Shown here: piece after piece, positions 8,343 through 19,068 of the stretch
How positions within the stretch are numbered: position 1 is the stretch's first letter
Layout of the letters: each line of letters opens with the position of its first letter
Source: Acidianus hospitalis
GTDB lineage: Archaea; Thermoproteota; Thermoprotei_A; Sulfolobales; Sulfolobaceae
Length of the DNA stretch: 40,013 bases
Direction: 5' to 3'
NCBI GenBank assembly: GCA_046533895.1
Contig: JAWDOK010000010.1
Coordinates: 1 to 40,013 of the forward strand
Program-made: the position numbers and the translations under genes
The notes under the pieces: model-generated
The model's input: only the letters and a program-made list of their open reading frames with translations
What the model was told of the DNA's origin: nothing
Databases searched by the model: none

Positions 8343-10108
8343 CCTACAGTCACCGTCTTAGCTAAGTTTCTAGGTTTATCTGGATCATTTCCTCTCTTGA
8401 CTGCAGAATAATAAGCTATTAGTTGTATTATTGGAGTAACTGCAAATGGTGATAATCTTTCATCTTCTACTGTAAGCAATATTTCCTTGTCAGTGTTTAA
8501 TCTCTCATTAACGCTAATGGCGTAAGTCTTAGCTTTTCTTGCTTTCATTTCCTGAACGTTATTTTGTAGTTCTCCTACTAGCTCACCAAGGTTTATGAAA
8601 ACTACTGGAAAATCTTTTTCGACCAGAGCTATAGGCCCGTGCTTACTTTCTCCTGCAGCGTAAGCCTCTGCGTGTAAATAAGTTATTTCCTTTATTTTTA
8701 ATGCGCCTTCCATGGCGAAAGGTAAGGATAATCCTCTCCCTAGGTAATATGCATTGGACTTTGCAGAAAGTTCTTCTCCTATTAATTTAGCTTCTCCTTC
8801 AAAATCTAAGCTTCTTCTTATGACGTCTTTTGCCTTATTTAAGTAAGTGTAATCATCCCCTTTTATTAAGGAATAAAGAAATTGAAGAGCAGCTATTTGT
8901 GAAGTAAAAGTTTTTGTTGCTGCGACTCCAATTTCCGGTCCTGCCCTAGTGTAAAGTTTTACGTCGCTTTGTCTAGCTATTGCACTATCTATTACGTTAG
9001 TTAATGAAATTATTTTAGATCCGTTAGCCTTGAACTCTTTTAATGCCATCATCACGTCATAGGTCTCTCCGCTTTGGCTTATTGCTAATATTGAATCTTC
9101 TTGGTTTGTTTTTATATTGTAATATTCTGAGGCTATTACTGGAATTACGTTAAATCCTTCCCTTTGTAGGAGTAAAGAGAAATATAATCCTGCATGGTAA
9201 CTAGTTCCTGCTGCAATTACTATTATTCTTTTAGACTCCTCTAAGATTTTTATTGCGTTCTTAACGTCTTCAATGTCAGAAATTAATCCTGAGATAGTGT
9301 CATCGACTGCTCTCGGGCTTTCGTGAATTTCCTTGAGCATGTAATGAGCGTAACCTTCTTTTGATGCAGCCGAAGCGTCCCAGGTTATTATTTTTATCCT
9401 ATCCAGAACATTAACTTTCTTACCTTCATTCTCTATGTATATTTCATCTGGAGTTATGTAACCTACATCTCCATCTATTAAGATAAGAACTTTATTAGTA
9501 TAAGGTAAAAAGCTTGGTATATCACTTGATATGAAATTCATTTTATCTCCTAAACCAATAATCAAAGGATTATCCTTTTTAGCGAAATAAATTTTATTTT
9601 CTCCTTTAATAATTGCTAAAACTGCGTAACTGCCCTGAATAGAATTTATAGCAGATTTGAAAGCTGAAAAGGAGTCCATCCCCCTCTTTTTAAATTCTTC
9701 AACCAAATGTGGAATAACTTCTGTGTCAGTTTCGCTTTTAAATTTATGACCTAATGATTCTAAGTCTTCCCTAAGTTCTCTAAAATTTTTTATTGTACCG
9801 TTATGAACTACTGCTATTGAGTTAGTACAGTCAGTATGAGGATGGGCATTAATGTCGTTAGGCTCTCCATGCGTAGCCCATCTGGTGTGACCTAGAAATA
9901 CTCTACCCGTCATTGATAGAATATTTAATCTTTTTACTACTTCATCAATTCTTCCTTTAGCTTTCCTTACTTCCAATTCATTACCTTCCATTGATGCTAC
10001 TCCTACGCTATCGTAGCCCCTATATTCTAATCTCTCTAGGCATTGAACAGTTATTGTAGCAAGCTTCTTCTCGTCATTTTTTGAGATTACTCCAATTATT
10101 CCGCACAC
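8339..10108 (-). CDS. glmS: Glutamine-fructose-6-phosphate aminotransferase (isomerizing)
   Basis: This 589-residue protein makes glucosamine-6-phosphate from fructose-6-phosphate and glutamine. The N-terminal glutaminase begins MCGIIGV, with the nucleophile Cys2. GHTRWATHGEP and HNGTIKNFRELREDLESLGH are glutaminase signatures. Two SIS domains follow (AAGTSYHAGLYFSLLLQREG; LAISQSGETYDVMMALKEF; ATKTFTSQIAAL), and the C-terminus is KPRNLAKTVTVG, as in the family. It is the fourth gene of the operon, 15 bases after mevalonate kinase, and overlaps the GlmU-like gene. Confidence 0.95.
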   Translation of the reverse strand: MCGIIGVISKNDEKKLATITVQCLERLEYRGYDSVGVASMEGNELEVRKAKGRIDEVVKRLNILSMTGRVFLGHTRWATHGEPNDINAHPHTDCTNSIAVVHNGTIKNFRELREDLESLGHKFKSETDTEVIPHLVEEFKKRGMDSFSAFKSAINSIQGSYAVLAIIKGENKIYFAKKDNPLIIGLGDKMNFISSDIPSFLPYTNKVLILIDGDVGYITPDEIYIENEGKKVNVLDRIKIITWDASAASKEGYAHYMLKEIHESPRAVDDTISGLISDIEDVKNAIKILEESKRIIVIAAGTSYHAGLYFSLLLQREGFNVIPVIASEYYNIKTNQEDSILAISQSGETYDVMMALKEFKANGSKIISLTNVIDSAIARQSDVKLYTRAGPEIGVAATKTFTSQIAALQFLYSLIKGDDYTYLNKAKDVIRRSLDFEGEAKLIGEELSAKSNAYYLGRGLSLPFAMEGALKIKEITYLHAEAYAAGESKHGPIALVEKDFPVVFINLGELVGELQNNVQEMKARKAKTYAISVNERLNTDKEILLTVEDERLSPFAVTPIIQLIAYYSAVKRGNDPDKPRNLAKTVTVG

Positions 10109-10123
10109 TAGTAAAGTCTTAAT

Positions 10124-11080
10124 TTACTGGTTTATTTCCTTTATCATTACACCTTCTTGGCTAATTCCTGTGTCAATTATTTTTGCACCAATAGTCGATA
10201 GTAAAATTCGTGCCCTTTCGTCTTCTAAGCATATTGTTGAACCTCCTCCTCCACCGCCACTTATTTTACATCCTTTTAAGCCTAGAATTTTTGCAGTTGA
10301 AACCAGATTATCTATCGGAGGCAATGTCACGCCTAACGACATTAATAGCCCGTGATTAACATACATAAGTTCTCCTATTTCTTCTTCGTCTCCTTTCTCT
10401 ATTGCAATTTTAGCCTTATTGACTGTTTTTCCTATGGACGAAATTAAGTCGTTGAATAAATCAGGATTCTTCTCCTTCAAACTTTTAACTCTTTTTAAAA
10501 TCTCTGCTGTAGTTGCGATTCTTCTAATATATCCAGCGGTTATCCTTATTTCTCCCCTTATTTTTTCATATCCTCCGCCCTTATGGAAGTATATTAAACC
10601 GCCTAAAGAAGTAGTATACGTATCCATTCTACTACCTAAACCTTGCACTGTAAGCTCTATTTTATGAGAGATTTTTGCTATTTCCTCTCTGGTTAGTTCA
10701 TAACCCAAATACCTAGAATATCCTCCTACTATGCCTACTATTACTGCAGCACTAGTTCCTAAGCCTACTGAAGGATCTACTGGAGATTCTATTTCTATTA
10801 ATGCATTTTTCCTAGTGCCATACTCTTTTTCAAAGAAATTAATTGTTGACAGAGCATAAGAGAGAACTTTTGAAGTTTCCTCGCTTTCTAACTTCATTTC
10901 TTCTAAATCAACTTTTATCCCCTTAATTGATAAAGAATTCGATTTTAATATCATTTTATGGTATGGCACTATTTTTATTTTCATCTTCTCATTTATTGCC
11001 ATAGCTATTGCCGGTTCTCCATAAACTACAGCATGTTCTCCAAATAGCGTCAACTTTAGAGGTACTTCAACTTCAATCAA
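10124..11080 (-). CDS. mvk: Mevalonate kinase
   Basis: This is a 318-residue GHMP-family kinase that phosphorylates mevalonate for isoprenoid lipid synthesis. It opens with a substrate-binding segment (LKLTLFGEHAVVYGEPAIA). The ATP-binding loop DPSVGLGTSAAVIVG lies near residues 103-117, and the C-terminal glycine motif KISGGGGGGSTICL near residues 273-286. GLGSRMDTYTTSLGG holds the expected catalytic aspartate. Length and motifs match archaeal mevalonate kinases. Its start overlaps the upstream ThrRS-ed stop by eight bases. The next two enzymes of the pathway are encoded at 37.5-39.4 kb. Confidence 0.95.
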   Translation of the reverse strand: MIEVEVPLKLTLFGEHAVVYGEPAIAMAINEKMKIKIVPYHKMILKSNSLSIKGIKVDLEEMKLESEETSKVLSYALSTINFFEKEYGTRKNALIEIESPVDPSVGLGTSAAVIVGIVGGYSRYLGYELTREEIAKISHKIELTVQGLGSRMDTYTTSLGGLIYFHKGGGYEKIRGEIRITAGYIRRIATTAEILKRVKSLKEKNPDLFNDLISSIGKTVNKAKIAIEKGDEEEIGELMYVNHGLLMSLGVTLPPIDNLVSTAKILGLKGCKISGGGGGGSTICLEDERARILLSTIGAKIIDTGISQEGVMIKEINQ

Positions 11081-12226
11081 ACATTTTCACCGGAGTATTT
11101 TGTCTTAACATGAGAGGATCTTCATCCTTTATTAATGCATACAATTCATCTACAGTCAGGCTTTTCTGCTCGTCCTTTTTCCTAATTCTAACTGTAAGAG
11201 TAGAAGTTTTAATTTCTCTTTCTCCAACTATTGCTACATAAGGTATCCAATCCATTCCTGACCTCCTAATTTTATTACCTAACCCGTCATCTTTGTTATC
11301 TATTTCTACTCTTACTCCTTTAGATAAAAGTTGGTTAGCAAACTCTTCAGTCTTTTCAAGAAAATCCTTTTTTACTGGCAATAGTCTTACGTGAATTGGA
11401 GAAATCCATAAAGGTAAATACGGTGTTGTACTCATCGATTTTGCTTGAAGGAGAATATAATAAATTAAATTTCCAACCCAGATAGTAGTTTTACCGTCTT
11501 TTGACTCCCAGATTTTTAATGAGTTTTTAGAGTCCTTAAATTCTTTAGGGAAATCAAGCTGTTTCTCACCAAAGTAGATAACTTCAATTTTTGGATCCTC
11601 ATTGATGCACGGCAAAATTCTGCCAGAAGGTTTTAAATATCTAATTATCATTGTTCCTTCCTTTTCTTTTAATTCATCATTAGATATTATGATACTGCTC
11701 GGCGAGAGTTCCTTCTTTAAATATTCTAGCGTTGCGATCTTCATGAAAGTAGCTTTAGGCGAAGAAGGGAAACCAAATTTGTTACAAATTTCTAGTTCTT
11801 CAGACTTAGAAAACTCTTCAGATTTCGTTATTCTTCTAGATAGTTCGCTTAATGGATGCCCGTAACAGCTTATGCTGAAAGCTTTATACCATCCGAAAGG
11901 AGCTCTATAGGTTTCTATTCCGCTATCTTTTAATTCCTTTTCAATTTCTTTAAGAGAAGATATTGCTACATCTGGTGAGGATAAGTTATTTGATAAGTGA
12001 GCGTATGGATAAATAATTACGCATGAGGCTTTAACTTTAGAAAAAATATCCTTAATATTTTCTACAGCTTTCCTTATAATTTCTTCATCATCACCCTTTT
12101 CTACAGTTGTGAAAACTACTAATGCATTTTCTTTTTTAAGAGAAGGCAAATAATCTTCTTCTGCTTTTTCTACAGCTTTTTCTTTAACTTCGTATGAAAA
12201 ATTTGACGCATGAATGAATAGTTGAA

Positions 12227-12230
<4 letters not shown>
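11073..12230 (-). CDS. Threonyl-tRNA synthetase editing protein (ThrRS-ed)
   Basis: This is a 385-residue protein. Residues 1-140 are the archaeal-type ThrRS editing domain, related to D-aminoacyl-tRNA deacylase (MIQLFIHASNFSYEVKEKA; CVIIYPYAHLSNNLSSPDVA; ETYRAPFGWYKAFSISCYGHPLSE). Residues about 285-385 are a class II anticodon-binding domain (PLWISPIHVRLLPVKKDF; GVRVEIDNKDDGLGNKIRRS). Between them is a degenerate linker without class II motifs 1-3. In crenarchaea this protein removes serine from mischarged tRNA-Thr in trans, complementing the catalytic ThrRS found at 29.6-31.2 kb. It overlaps its neighbours on both sides. Confidence 0.9.
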
Positions 12231-13492
<1,262 letters not shown>

Positions 13493-13546
13493 TTGGTAAA
13501 CATTGTTAACCGCAAATAATAAGTTTGTCCTATATAATATTAAATT

Positions 13547-13891
13547 ATGAAAGTTCCAAAAGATCTTAAAGCTCTTCAAAGGATGGGGATTAAAGCAGAG
13601 AAGATAGATGCGTTGAGAGTTACAATAGAAACTCCAGACGAAATAATAATAATAGAATCCCCAATGGTGATGAAAACTAGTTTTGCTGGACAAGAAGCAA
13701 TAGTAGTCTCTGGAGGAGAGACAAAAGTTGAAAAGAAAGGTGAACAGCAGAAAGTAGAAATCAAAGATGAAGATGTTAAATTCGTCATGGAACAAACTGG
13801 AAAACCAGAAAATGAGGTAAGGGAAGCTTTAGTTAAAGCTAATGGAGATATAGCAAAAGCTATAATGATTTTGAATGGACAAGAGTCCTAA
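13547..13891 (+). CDS. nac: Nascent polypeptide-associated complex protein
   Basis: This is a 114-residue protein. The NAC domain occupies about residues 8-60 (LQRMGIKAEKIDALRVTIET; SPMVMKTSFAGQEAIVVSG). The C-terminal UBA domain is VKFVMEQTGKPENEVREALV plus NGDIAKAIMIL. The archaeal NAC homodimer binds ribosomes and emerging chains. Start ATG 13547 lies 54 bases from the divergent nuclease start. The 3' end overlaps the convergent XRE regulator by 32 bases. Confidence 0.95.
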   Translation: MKVPKDLKALQRMGIKAEKIDALRVTIETPDEIIIIESPMVMKTSFAGQEAIVVSGGETKVEKKGEQQKVEIKDEDVKFVMEQTGKPENEVREALVKANGDIAKAIMILNGQES

Positions 13892-14576
13892 GGGATTTTA
13901 TTAATTCCTCCTCGTTTCTCTTAGTAGAGATTATAATGTTTATTCCTTCCTTATCTGCAAGATCTATAGAAAGCGGATCCATTTTCAAAGGCTTATGAAG
14001 TACTACTACGTCAGGCTTAACTGGAGAAATTTTTAACGCTATTATTGGCGATCTTCCACTGGTTACTTTAGTGAAAACTATTACTCTATTGAAAACTAAG
14101 GATAAAAACTGGTAAAACTCCATTCCGCTTAACGCGGTAATTGCAGTTAAACTATCTACTACAACGTAACCGTAAATCTTCTTTAGATTAATTGTAGAAT
14201 TTAAAGGAATTCCGTCAACTGCTATTGTTAATTCATCAAAACATATTGGAGTTTCAAAATCTCTCATGTCCATTATAAATGGAAAATTTAAAGTGAACGA
14301 TTTACTTAATTCTGAGATTACCTTGAATCCTCTTCTTTCGTCTATTTCTATTAAACCTTGCACAAATTTCTTTACAAATGCACTTCCAGGCTGTCTTCTA
14401 CCTCTTTCGTAATCTGCAATAACTGTTTGTGAAATTCCAAGGACTCTGGCAAGTTCAGACTGAGAAATTCCGAACATCTCCCTCCATTTTTTCATTGATA
14501 AACCTATGTTAGAGCTCCATACTATGTCGCCTGCAATCCTCTTTGCTATTAACTCTATTACGTAATCACTAGCCAT
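13860..14576 (-). CDS. XRE-family archaeal transcriptional regulator
   Basis: This is a 238-residue protein. The helix-turn-helix lies at about residues 28-65 (KKWREMFGISQSELARVLG; ISQTVIADYERGRRQPGSAF). The C-terminal 150 residues are a conserved domain without a known ligand (VVVDSLTAITALSGMEFYQF; VIVFTKVTSGRSPIIALKIS). The architecture matches the archaeal predicted regulators grouped near COG1395. The ATG at 14576 is preferred over a TTG one codon upstream. The gene is transcribed away from the tRNA-Pro gene, 38 bases distant. Targets are unknown. Confidence 0.85.
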   Translation of the reverse strand: MASDYVIELIAKRIAGDIVWSSNIGLSMKKWREMFGISQSELARVLGISQTVIADYERGRRQPGSAFVKKFVQGLIEIDERRGFKVISELSKSFTLNFPFIMDMRDFETPICFDELTIAVDGIPLNSTINLKKIYGYVVVDSLTAITALSGMEFYQFLSLVFNRVIVFTKVTSGRSPIIALKISPVKPDVVVLHKPLKMDPLSIDLADKEGINIIISTKRNEEELIKSLRTLVHSKSL

Positions 14577-14614
14577 CAAAAATATTAAGAATTAAGAGTA
14601 AATAATAAAGCGTA

Positions 14615-14690
<76 letters not shown>

Positions 14691-14730
14691 TAGAAAAAGT
14701 TTTAAAATATTTTAAGAGAAGATACAGAAT

Positions 14731-14804
<74 letters not shown>

Positions 14805-14977
14805 CTGTGTTAGGGGGACACTCCTAAAACCCCAATGCTATTTTCACGATCTTATCTAAAGAACCTATGTAACGATCCCTTATCTGACCGCCATCAACCT
14901 TCTATTAAGTAAACATAATACCTTCCCTTAACCTCACGAATTCTTATATCACCAAATGTGAAAACTTTATTACCCAT
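14805..14977 (-). pseudogene. Decayed N-terminal fragment, int(N), of an SSV-type tyrosine integrase
   Basis: From ATG 14977 the minus strand reads MGNKVFTFGDIRIREVKG then RYYVYLIEG and a stop. One base over, it continues DGGQIRDRYIGSLDKIVKIA then LG. This follows the N-terminus of fusellovirus SSV1 integrase (GDYILRERKGRYYVYKLE and a VGPLADVV-like segment). The same frame then enters the complement of the tRNA-Ala 3' half, giving DRPGFEPGTS. That matches the integrase region overlapping attP in SSV-type integrases. The position directly after an intact tRNA is where int(N) lies after integration. At least one frameshift and a stop show it is inactive. Confidence 0.85.
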
Positions 14978-15103
14978 ACCTTTAGCCGATTTATATTTAT
15001 CACGTGGGCTATTTAACGACTGTTAATTATCATACTAAGCATAGAATTGAAAGAGGACGATAATAATTCCACAGATCTGTAAAAATCGAAAATTCGTATT
15101 GGA
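14978..15103. other. Non-coding stretch between integrase remnant and next gene
   Basis: I see no gene here. A minus-strand TATA-like box (ATAAATATAAATCGG complement, about 14988-15002) could have served the integrase fragment. The remaining sequence is AT-rich and could be leftover element DNA. Confidence 0.4.
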
Positions 15104-15646
15104 TTATATTACTCTGAACGCAAATATTTCTCTTTTACCAGTCTTCATGCCTTTCTTAACTTTTACTATTGCTATATTATCTTTGATACTCACTTTGCCT
15201 CTTATTTTTGCGGACAGAATTTTTCCAGGAAAAACGTAAATTGCTTCGAATGGGTATTCAGTAATTTCATTTTCATATATATCTTCATACAAATTATATC
15301 CTAACTTCAATCTTGCCTTAAAGGTAATGTAAAAATCTATCATAGGGTAATTTACGCTTAACAAGTTTATTTCTACCTTTCTTACTTTCTCATCTACTCT
15401 CCTTCTGTTAATCCTTAAAGTTTCTTGATTGAGATAATACTGCATATTTTCTTTCAATTTTTCCTTTTCTTCCTTGATTTTCTCCTTATCTAGTGAGGCA
15501 TAATATCCTTCCTTATCGTAATAATAAAAAGTTGAGATAAACAATCCTTTACCGTTTCTGGCTATGGTGAAATATCCCTTGGCGTAAATTGGAATGACTT
15601 TTTCGCTCACAAGTATTAATAAACTTTCTTCCTCATCTCTTTTCAT
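15104..15646 (-). CDS. Conserved hypothetical protein, divergent from thrC
   Basis: This is a 180-residue soluble protein of unknown function. A strand-rich N-terminus (VIPIYAKGYFTIARNGKG) is followed by a highly charged helix around residues 45-70 and a beta-rich C-terminal half (LSVNYPMIDFYITFKARLKL; AIVKVKKGMKTGKREIFAF). The start is uncertain: ATG 15646 shares the CATG tetranucleotide with the thrC start on the other strand, and a GTG at 15610 would give 168 residues. Downstream lies the integrase remnant, but base composition does not obviously mark this gene as foreign. Confidence 0.65.
   Translation of the reverse strand: MKRDEEESLLILVSEKVIPIYAKGYFTIARNGKGLFISTFYYYDKEGYYASLDKEKIKEEKEKLKENMQYYLNQETLRINRRRVDEKVRKVEINLLSVNYPMIDFYITFKARLKLGYNLYEDIYENEITEYPFEAIYVFPGKILSAKIRGKVSIKDNIAIVKVKKGMKTGKREIFAFRVI
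15614..15621. promoter_or_regulatory. Palindromic TATA-like box TATTAATA before thrC
   Basis: TATTAATA is centred about 27 bases before the thrC ATG at 15645, correct for leaderless transcription. It is its own reverse complement, so it could in principle fire both ways. It lies inside the opposite gene if that starts at 15646. Confidence 0.45.
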
Positions 15647-16658
15647 GAAACAAGTTTGCATGCGTTGTGGCAAAGAAAGGGAAGGTCTAGAATTGCGTTG
15701 TAAAAGATGTGGAGGTCCATTTAAAGTTGAAGTTGAAGATTTACCTTTCTCTAGAAGCTTAAGAGATAATTTCCCTTACATAAAGTCTTGGATTTCTTTA
15801 GGAGAATGGAATACGCCTATGATAAAAAATGGAGAAATCTATTTTAAGCTGGATTTTCTTAATCCTACGGGCTCTTACAAAGATAGAGGTTCTGTAACTT
15901 TAATTTCGTATTTAGCAGAGAATGGAATAAATGCGATATCAGAGGATTCTTCTGGTAACGCTGGAGCTTCTATTGCCGCCTATGGTTCTGCTGCCGGAAT
16001 GCTTGTTAAAATATTTGTTCCATCAACCGCTAGAGGGAATAAGCTAAAGCAAATAGAAAGCTATGGTGCAGAAGTAGTGAAAGTTGAAGGAAGCAGGGAA
16101 GAAGTAGCAAAGGCTGCTGAAAATTCTCCCTACTATTATGCTTCACATGTTCTTCAGCCTCAGTTTAGAGACGGTATAAGATCTTTAGCTTATGAAATTG
16201 TAAGGGATTTAGGTTGGAGGGCTCCAGATAATATATTTTTGCCTACATCAGCAGGTACTTTATTGCTTGGAGTTTTCGAAGGTTTTAGGCATATGTTTAA
16301 TCAAGGTATAATAGCCAAAATTCCTAATATAATAGCAGTTCAAACTGAGCAAGTAATGCCTCTTTGTTCTAAAGTCAAGGGAATAAAATATACTCCGCCA
16401 GAGAAAGTAACGTCTATTGCTGATGCATTAGTTTCTACTGATCCTTTCCTTTTACCTGAGATGGTAGAGGTTATAAGAAAGTATGGTGACTGTATAGTAG
16501 TTAATGACGAGGAAATTTTAGACTCTTGGAAGGAACTAGCAAGGAAAGGTTTGCTTGTAGAATATAGTTCTGCAACAGTTTACTCTGCATATAAGAAAAG
16601 TAAGCCAGAAGGTCTCAGTGTTTTAGCGCTAACTGGTAGTGGCTTGAAAGTTCTATAG
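15645..16658 (+). CDS. thrC: Threonine synthase
   Basis: This 337-residue PLP enzyme converts O-phosphohomoserine to threonine. An N-terminal zinc-ribbon-like element (CMRCGKEREGLELRCKRCGG) is seen at residues 5-24. The PLP lysine lies in NPTGSYKDRGS, the phosphate/substrate loop is DSSGNAGASIAAYG, and the C-terminal cofactor segment is LALTGSGLK. Length and layout match archaeal threonine synthase. I chose ATG 15645 because it gives the zinc-ribbon start and has a TATA-like box at the right distance. It is monocistronic here. Confidence 0.92.
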   Translation: MKQVCMRCGKEREGLELRCKRCGGPFKVEVEDLPFSRSLRDNFPYIKSWISLGEWNTPMIKNGEIYFKLDFLNPTGSYKDRGSVTLISYLAENGINAISEDSSGNAGASIAAYGSAAGMLVKIFVPSTARGNKLKQIESYGAEVVKVEGSREEVAKAAENSPYYYASHVLQPQFRDGIRSLAYEIVRDLGWRAPDNIFLPTSAGTLLLGVFEGFRHMFNQGIIAKIPNIIAVQTEQVMPLCSKVKGIKYTPPEKVTSIADALVSTDPFLLPEMVEVIRKYGDCIVVNDEEILDSWKELARKGLLVEYSSATVYSAYKKSKPEGLSVLALTGSGLKVL

Positions 16659-16870
16659 AAATGTATATACAGATCTTTTATTCTTTAAATAGGATAAAAC
16701 ACGAATTATACTAGTAAGAGAATATAATGAAATCTTTTTACATTTTTTCCTTCTTTTAGCATGTGAGAAAAGCAAAGTGTTAAATAAATAGAATATACTA
16801 TTAAAAAGTATTTATGCAGATTATTAGAATTGCTTATATTCAGTTTATACTTTCTTTTGTCTGATAGAGA
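16659..16870. promoter_or_regulatory. Intergenic region with ammonium transporter promoter
   Basis: The 212-base AT-rich gap has no gene. AGTTTATA at 16843-16850 lies 21-28 bases before the amt ATG, consistent with a TATA box and a very short leader. No clear operator was seen. Confidence 0.5.
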
Positions 16871-18388
16871 ATGGACACGAAATACCTAAAAATAATTAGT
16901 TTAGGTATTTTTGTAATTCCATTTCTATTAATGATAATAACATCTGCCTCAACTACTAATGTTACACAAGAAATACAATCGTTAAATCAGTCTATAGCGG
17001 CATTAGCAAATAGAACTTCTGACTATCCACCAGCGTCTGTTCCGTCTTGGCTAAGCTTAGGTAGTAACGCTTGGATGCTAACAGCGGCAACTTTTGTAGG
17101 TTTGCAAAGCGTGCCGGGAGTAGCATTGTATTATGCAGGATTGTCTAAGAAAAAATATGCTGTAAATAGCGCACTAATGGTATTTTACGCATTTGCTATA
17201 GTTTTAGTAGTATGGATGATAGCGGGTTATAATTTTGGCTTTGGAAAGCCGACATTAGTTATAAATGGTTATGGAATATTGGGAACTCCATTACCTGCAT
17301 GGCCAGGAACTTATGAAGCTTCTCAAACAGTTTATGGTCCATCTAATAGTATGCTCAATATTCCTACGTCGACCTATATATTCTTCCAATTTGTCTTTGC
17401 AGCAATAACTCCAGTCCTTCTTGCGGGCGGTGTATTAGAGAGAATGAACTTTAAAGCCTGGATGGTGTTTGTACCATTCTGGTCTTTATTAGTATATAGC
17501 CCAGTAGCATATTGGTTATTTGCTGGAGGATGGTTAAATCAATTAGGAGCAGTAGACTTCAGTGGAGGTTATGTGATACATGTTGATGCCGGAGTAGGAG
17601 CATTGGCTGCAGCTTTAGCTGTAGGGCCTAGATTAGCTTCTGAGAGAAAACTAGAAGCTCATAGTTTACCGTTAATATTAGCAGGAGCCGGCTTAATTTG
17701 GCTTGGTTGGGACGGATTTAACGGAGGTGACCCTGGAGGAGCTACTATTGATGCTGCAATAGCTGTATTGAATACCAACATTGCTACTGCGGTAAGTGCA
17801 GTTACTTGGATGCTAATGGATATGGCTTTCTTTAAGAAGCCTACATTAGTGGGAGCTACTAGCGGTGCAATAACCGGTTTAGTCGCAATTACGCCGGCTG
17901 CAGGTTACGTTAATGGACTATATTCCATAATTATAGGTATAGCCTCTGGCTCTATACCGTGGTTGGCTCTATATAAGCTAGAACCTAAGCTAAAAGTTGA
18001 TGATACTCTAGGAGTATTTTCTACACACGGAATTGCTGGTATTGTAGGTGGGTTGCTAACAGGAATATTTGCTGATCCCAACGTTACAGTATATGTAGAT
18101 CCTACTCTTCGTGGTGCATTATATGGTAACTGGTATCAATTAGGCATACAAGCTTTTGCTGCCGCAGTAGTATTCGTTTATGATTTCGCAATTACATTTG
18201 GTTTATTGAAGTTAATAGGGCTATTCATTCCATTAAGAGCTCCGCCAGAAACACTACAGATTGGAGATTATGCAATGCACGGTGAGGTAGCTTATTCTGA
18301 ATTATTAGCAACATTACCAGCTGAACAAAAGCCTGCGGCAGAGAAGGTAGAAGAGGAACCGAGTAAAAAGAAAGAGGAAGGAAAATAA
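16871..18388 (+). CDS. amt: Ammonium transporter, Amt/MEP family
   Basis: This is a 505-residue membrane protein. A signal-like N-terminal helix (residues 7-25) precedes about eleven transmembrane helices, starting at NAWMLTAATFVGLQSVPG. The twin pore histidines are visible in YVIHVDAGVGALAAA and GVFSTHGIAGIVGGLLTG. LIWLGWDGFNGGD and the sugar-like linker after the first helix fit the family. It imports ammonium across the cytoplasmic membrane. The C-terminus carries an unusual acidic-lysine tail (VEEEPSKKKEEGK). No glnK gene is adjacent, so PII control cannot be inferred from context. It is flanked by its own promoter and a T-rich terminator. Confidence 0.95.
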   Translation: MDTKYLKIISLGIFVIPFLLMIITSASTTNVTQEIQSLNQSIAALANRTSDYPPASVPSWLSLGSNAWMLTAATFVGLQSVPGVALYYAGLSKKKYAVNSALMVFYAFAIVLVVWMIAGYNFGFGKPTLVINGYGILGTPLPAWPGTYEASQTVYGPSNSMLNIPTSTYIFFQFVFAAITPVLLAGGVLERMNFKAWMVFVPFWSLLVYSPVAYWLFAGGWLNQLGAVDFSGGYVIHVDAGVGALAAALAVGPRLASERKLEAHSLPLILAGAGLIWLGWDGFNGGDPGGATIDAAIAVLNTNIATAVSAVTWMLMDMAFFKKPTLVGATSGAITGLVAITPAAGYVNGLYSIIIGIASGSIPWLALYKLEPKLKVDDTLGVFSTHGIAGIVGGLLTGIFADPNVTVYVDPTLRGALYGNWYQLGIQAFAAAVVFVYDFAITFGLLKLIGLFIPLRAPPETLQIGDYAMHGEVAYSELLATLPAEQKPAAEKVEEEPSKKKEEGK

Positions 18389-18420
18389 AAACTAGAATTT
18401 TTATTAATTCTTTGTTAATA

Positions 18421-18452
18421 TTTTTCTTTTTTCTTCTCCTCTTTCTTTTCCT
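18421..18452 (+). terminator. T-rich terminator after amt
   Basis: A run of pyrimidines with T tracts (TTTTTCTTTTTTC and TTTCTTTTCC) starts 32 bases after the amt stop. It matches the oligo-T terminators of archaeal RNA polymerase. No hairpin is present. Confidence 0.55.
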
Positions 18453-18508
18453 TAAATATCAGAGAATATAAAGTTCATCACTTTTCAAGCCGCCCATCGT
18501 TCATCATT

Positions 18509-18584
<76 letters not shown>

Positions 18585-18591
18585 ATGTACT

Positions 18592-19068
18592 TTATTTACT
18601 TCTCTCTTTATTTACTTTTCTTCTTCTAATTGACCTAAGATTCTTGCCTGTCAATAAAAACCTTCCAGAAGCTATTATACCTATTGCTCCACTCATTGCT
18701 AATAGGTCTATATCTGTCACACTTCCTGTAAGTATTCCTATTATTATTTCTCTTAGGACGAAAGATAATGTAGCATCCATTACGTATACTACGCTCCTTC
18801 CTTTTCCGTGGAAAAAGTCTACTACACTTAGGTAAACCTCTAGGAATACAATGATCAGTAAAGAATTTTCTAAGATAATTGAGGCAACATCTATTAGGCT
18901 TATTTGAAATGACTCTATTGTTTGTGTTACTGTATATAATAGTACTATTATTAAGCCTATAATTAATAATATTTGTACAGTTATTGACGTTATCTTAATA
19001 ACTAATTTGCTTAAGTTTTCGGAACTCAAGTTTTTGATTATTCTCTTTTTATTGGCATTGTCATGCAA
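18592..19068 (-). CDS. PsiE-like membrane protein
   Basis: This protein has up to 158 residues and four hydrophobic helices (about residues 25-47, 58-78, 95-113 and 120-140). The stretch FLEVYLSVVDFFHGKGRSVV then YVMDATLSFVLREIIIGIL resembles the phosphate-starvation-inducible PsiE family, whose biochemical role is unknown. The start is uncertain: ATG 19068 overlaps the arginine deiminase gene by 31 bases, while a TTG at 19029 would begin after its stop. It is probably cotranscribed with arginine deiminase. The basic C-terminus (RSIRRRKVNKERSK) would lie in the cytoplasm. Confidence 0.75.
   Translation of the reverse strand: MHDNANKKRIIKNLSSENLSKLVIKITSITVQILLIIGLIIVLLYTVTQTIESFQISLIDVASIILENSLLIIVFLEVYLSVVDFFHGKGRSVVYVMDATLSFVLREIIIGILTGSVTDIDLLAMSGAIGIIASGRFLLTGKNLRSIRRRKVNKERSK

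Noticed and set aside
10170..10667. Plus-strand proline-rich and hydrophobic frames inside mevalonate kinase
   Set aside because: They are reverse-complement images of the glycine-rich GHMP motif and nearby coding sequence.
13493..13795. N-terminal extension of the beta-CASP nuclease frame by 101 residues
   Set aside because: It is antisense to the NAC gene, rich in F/Y/L/S low-complexity sequence, and not part of the family; ATG 13492 starts the conserved domain.
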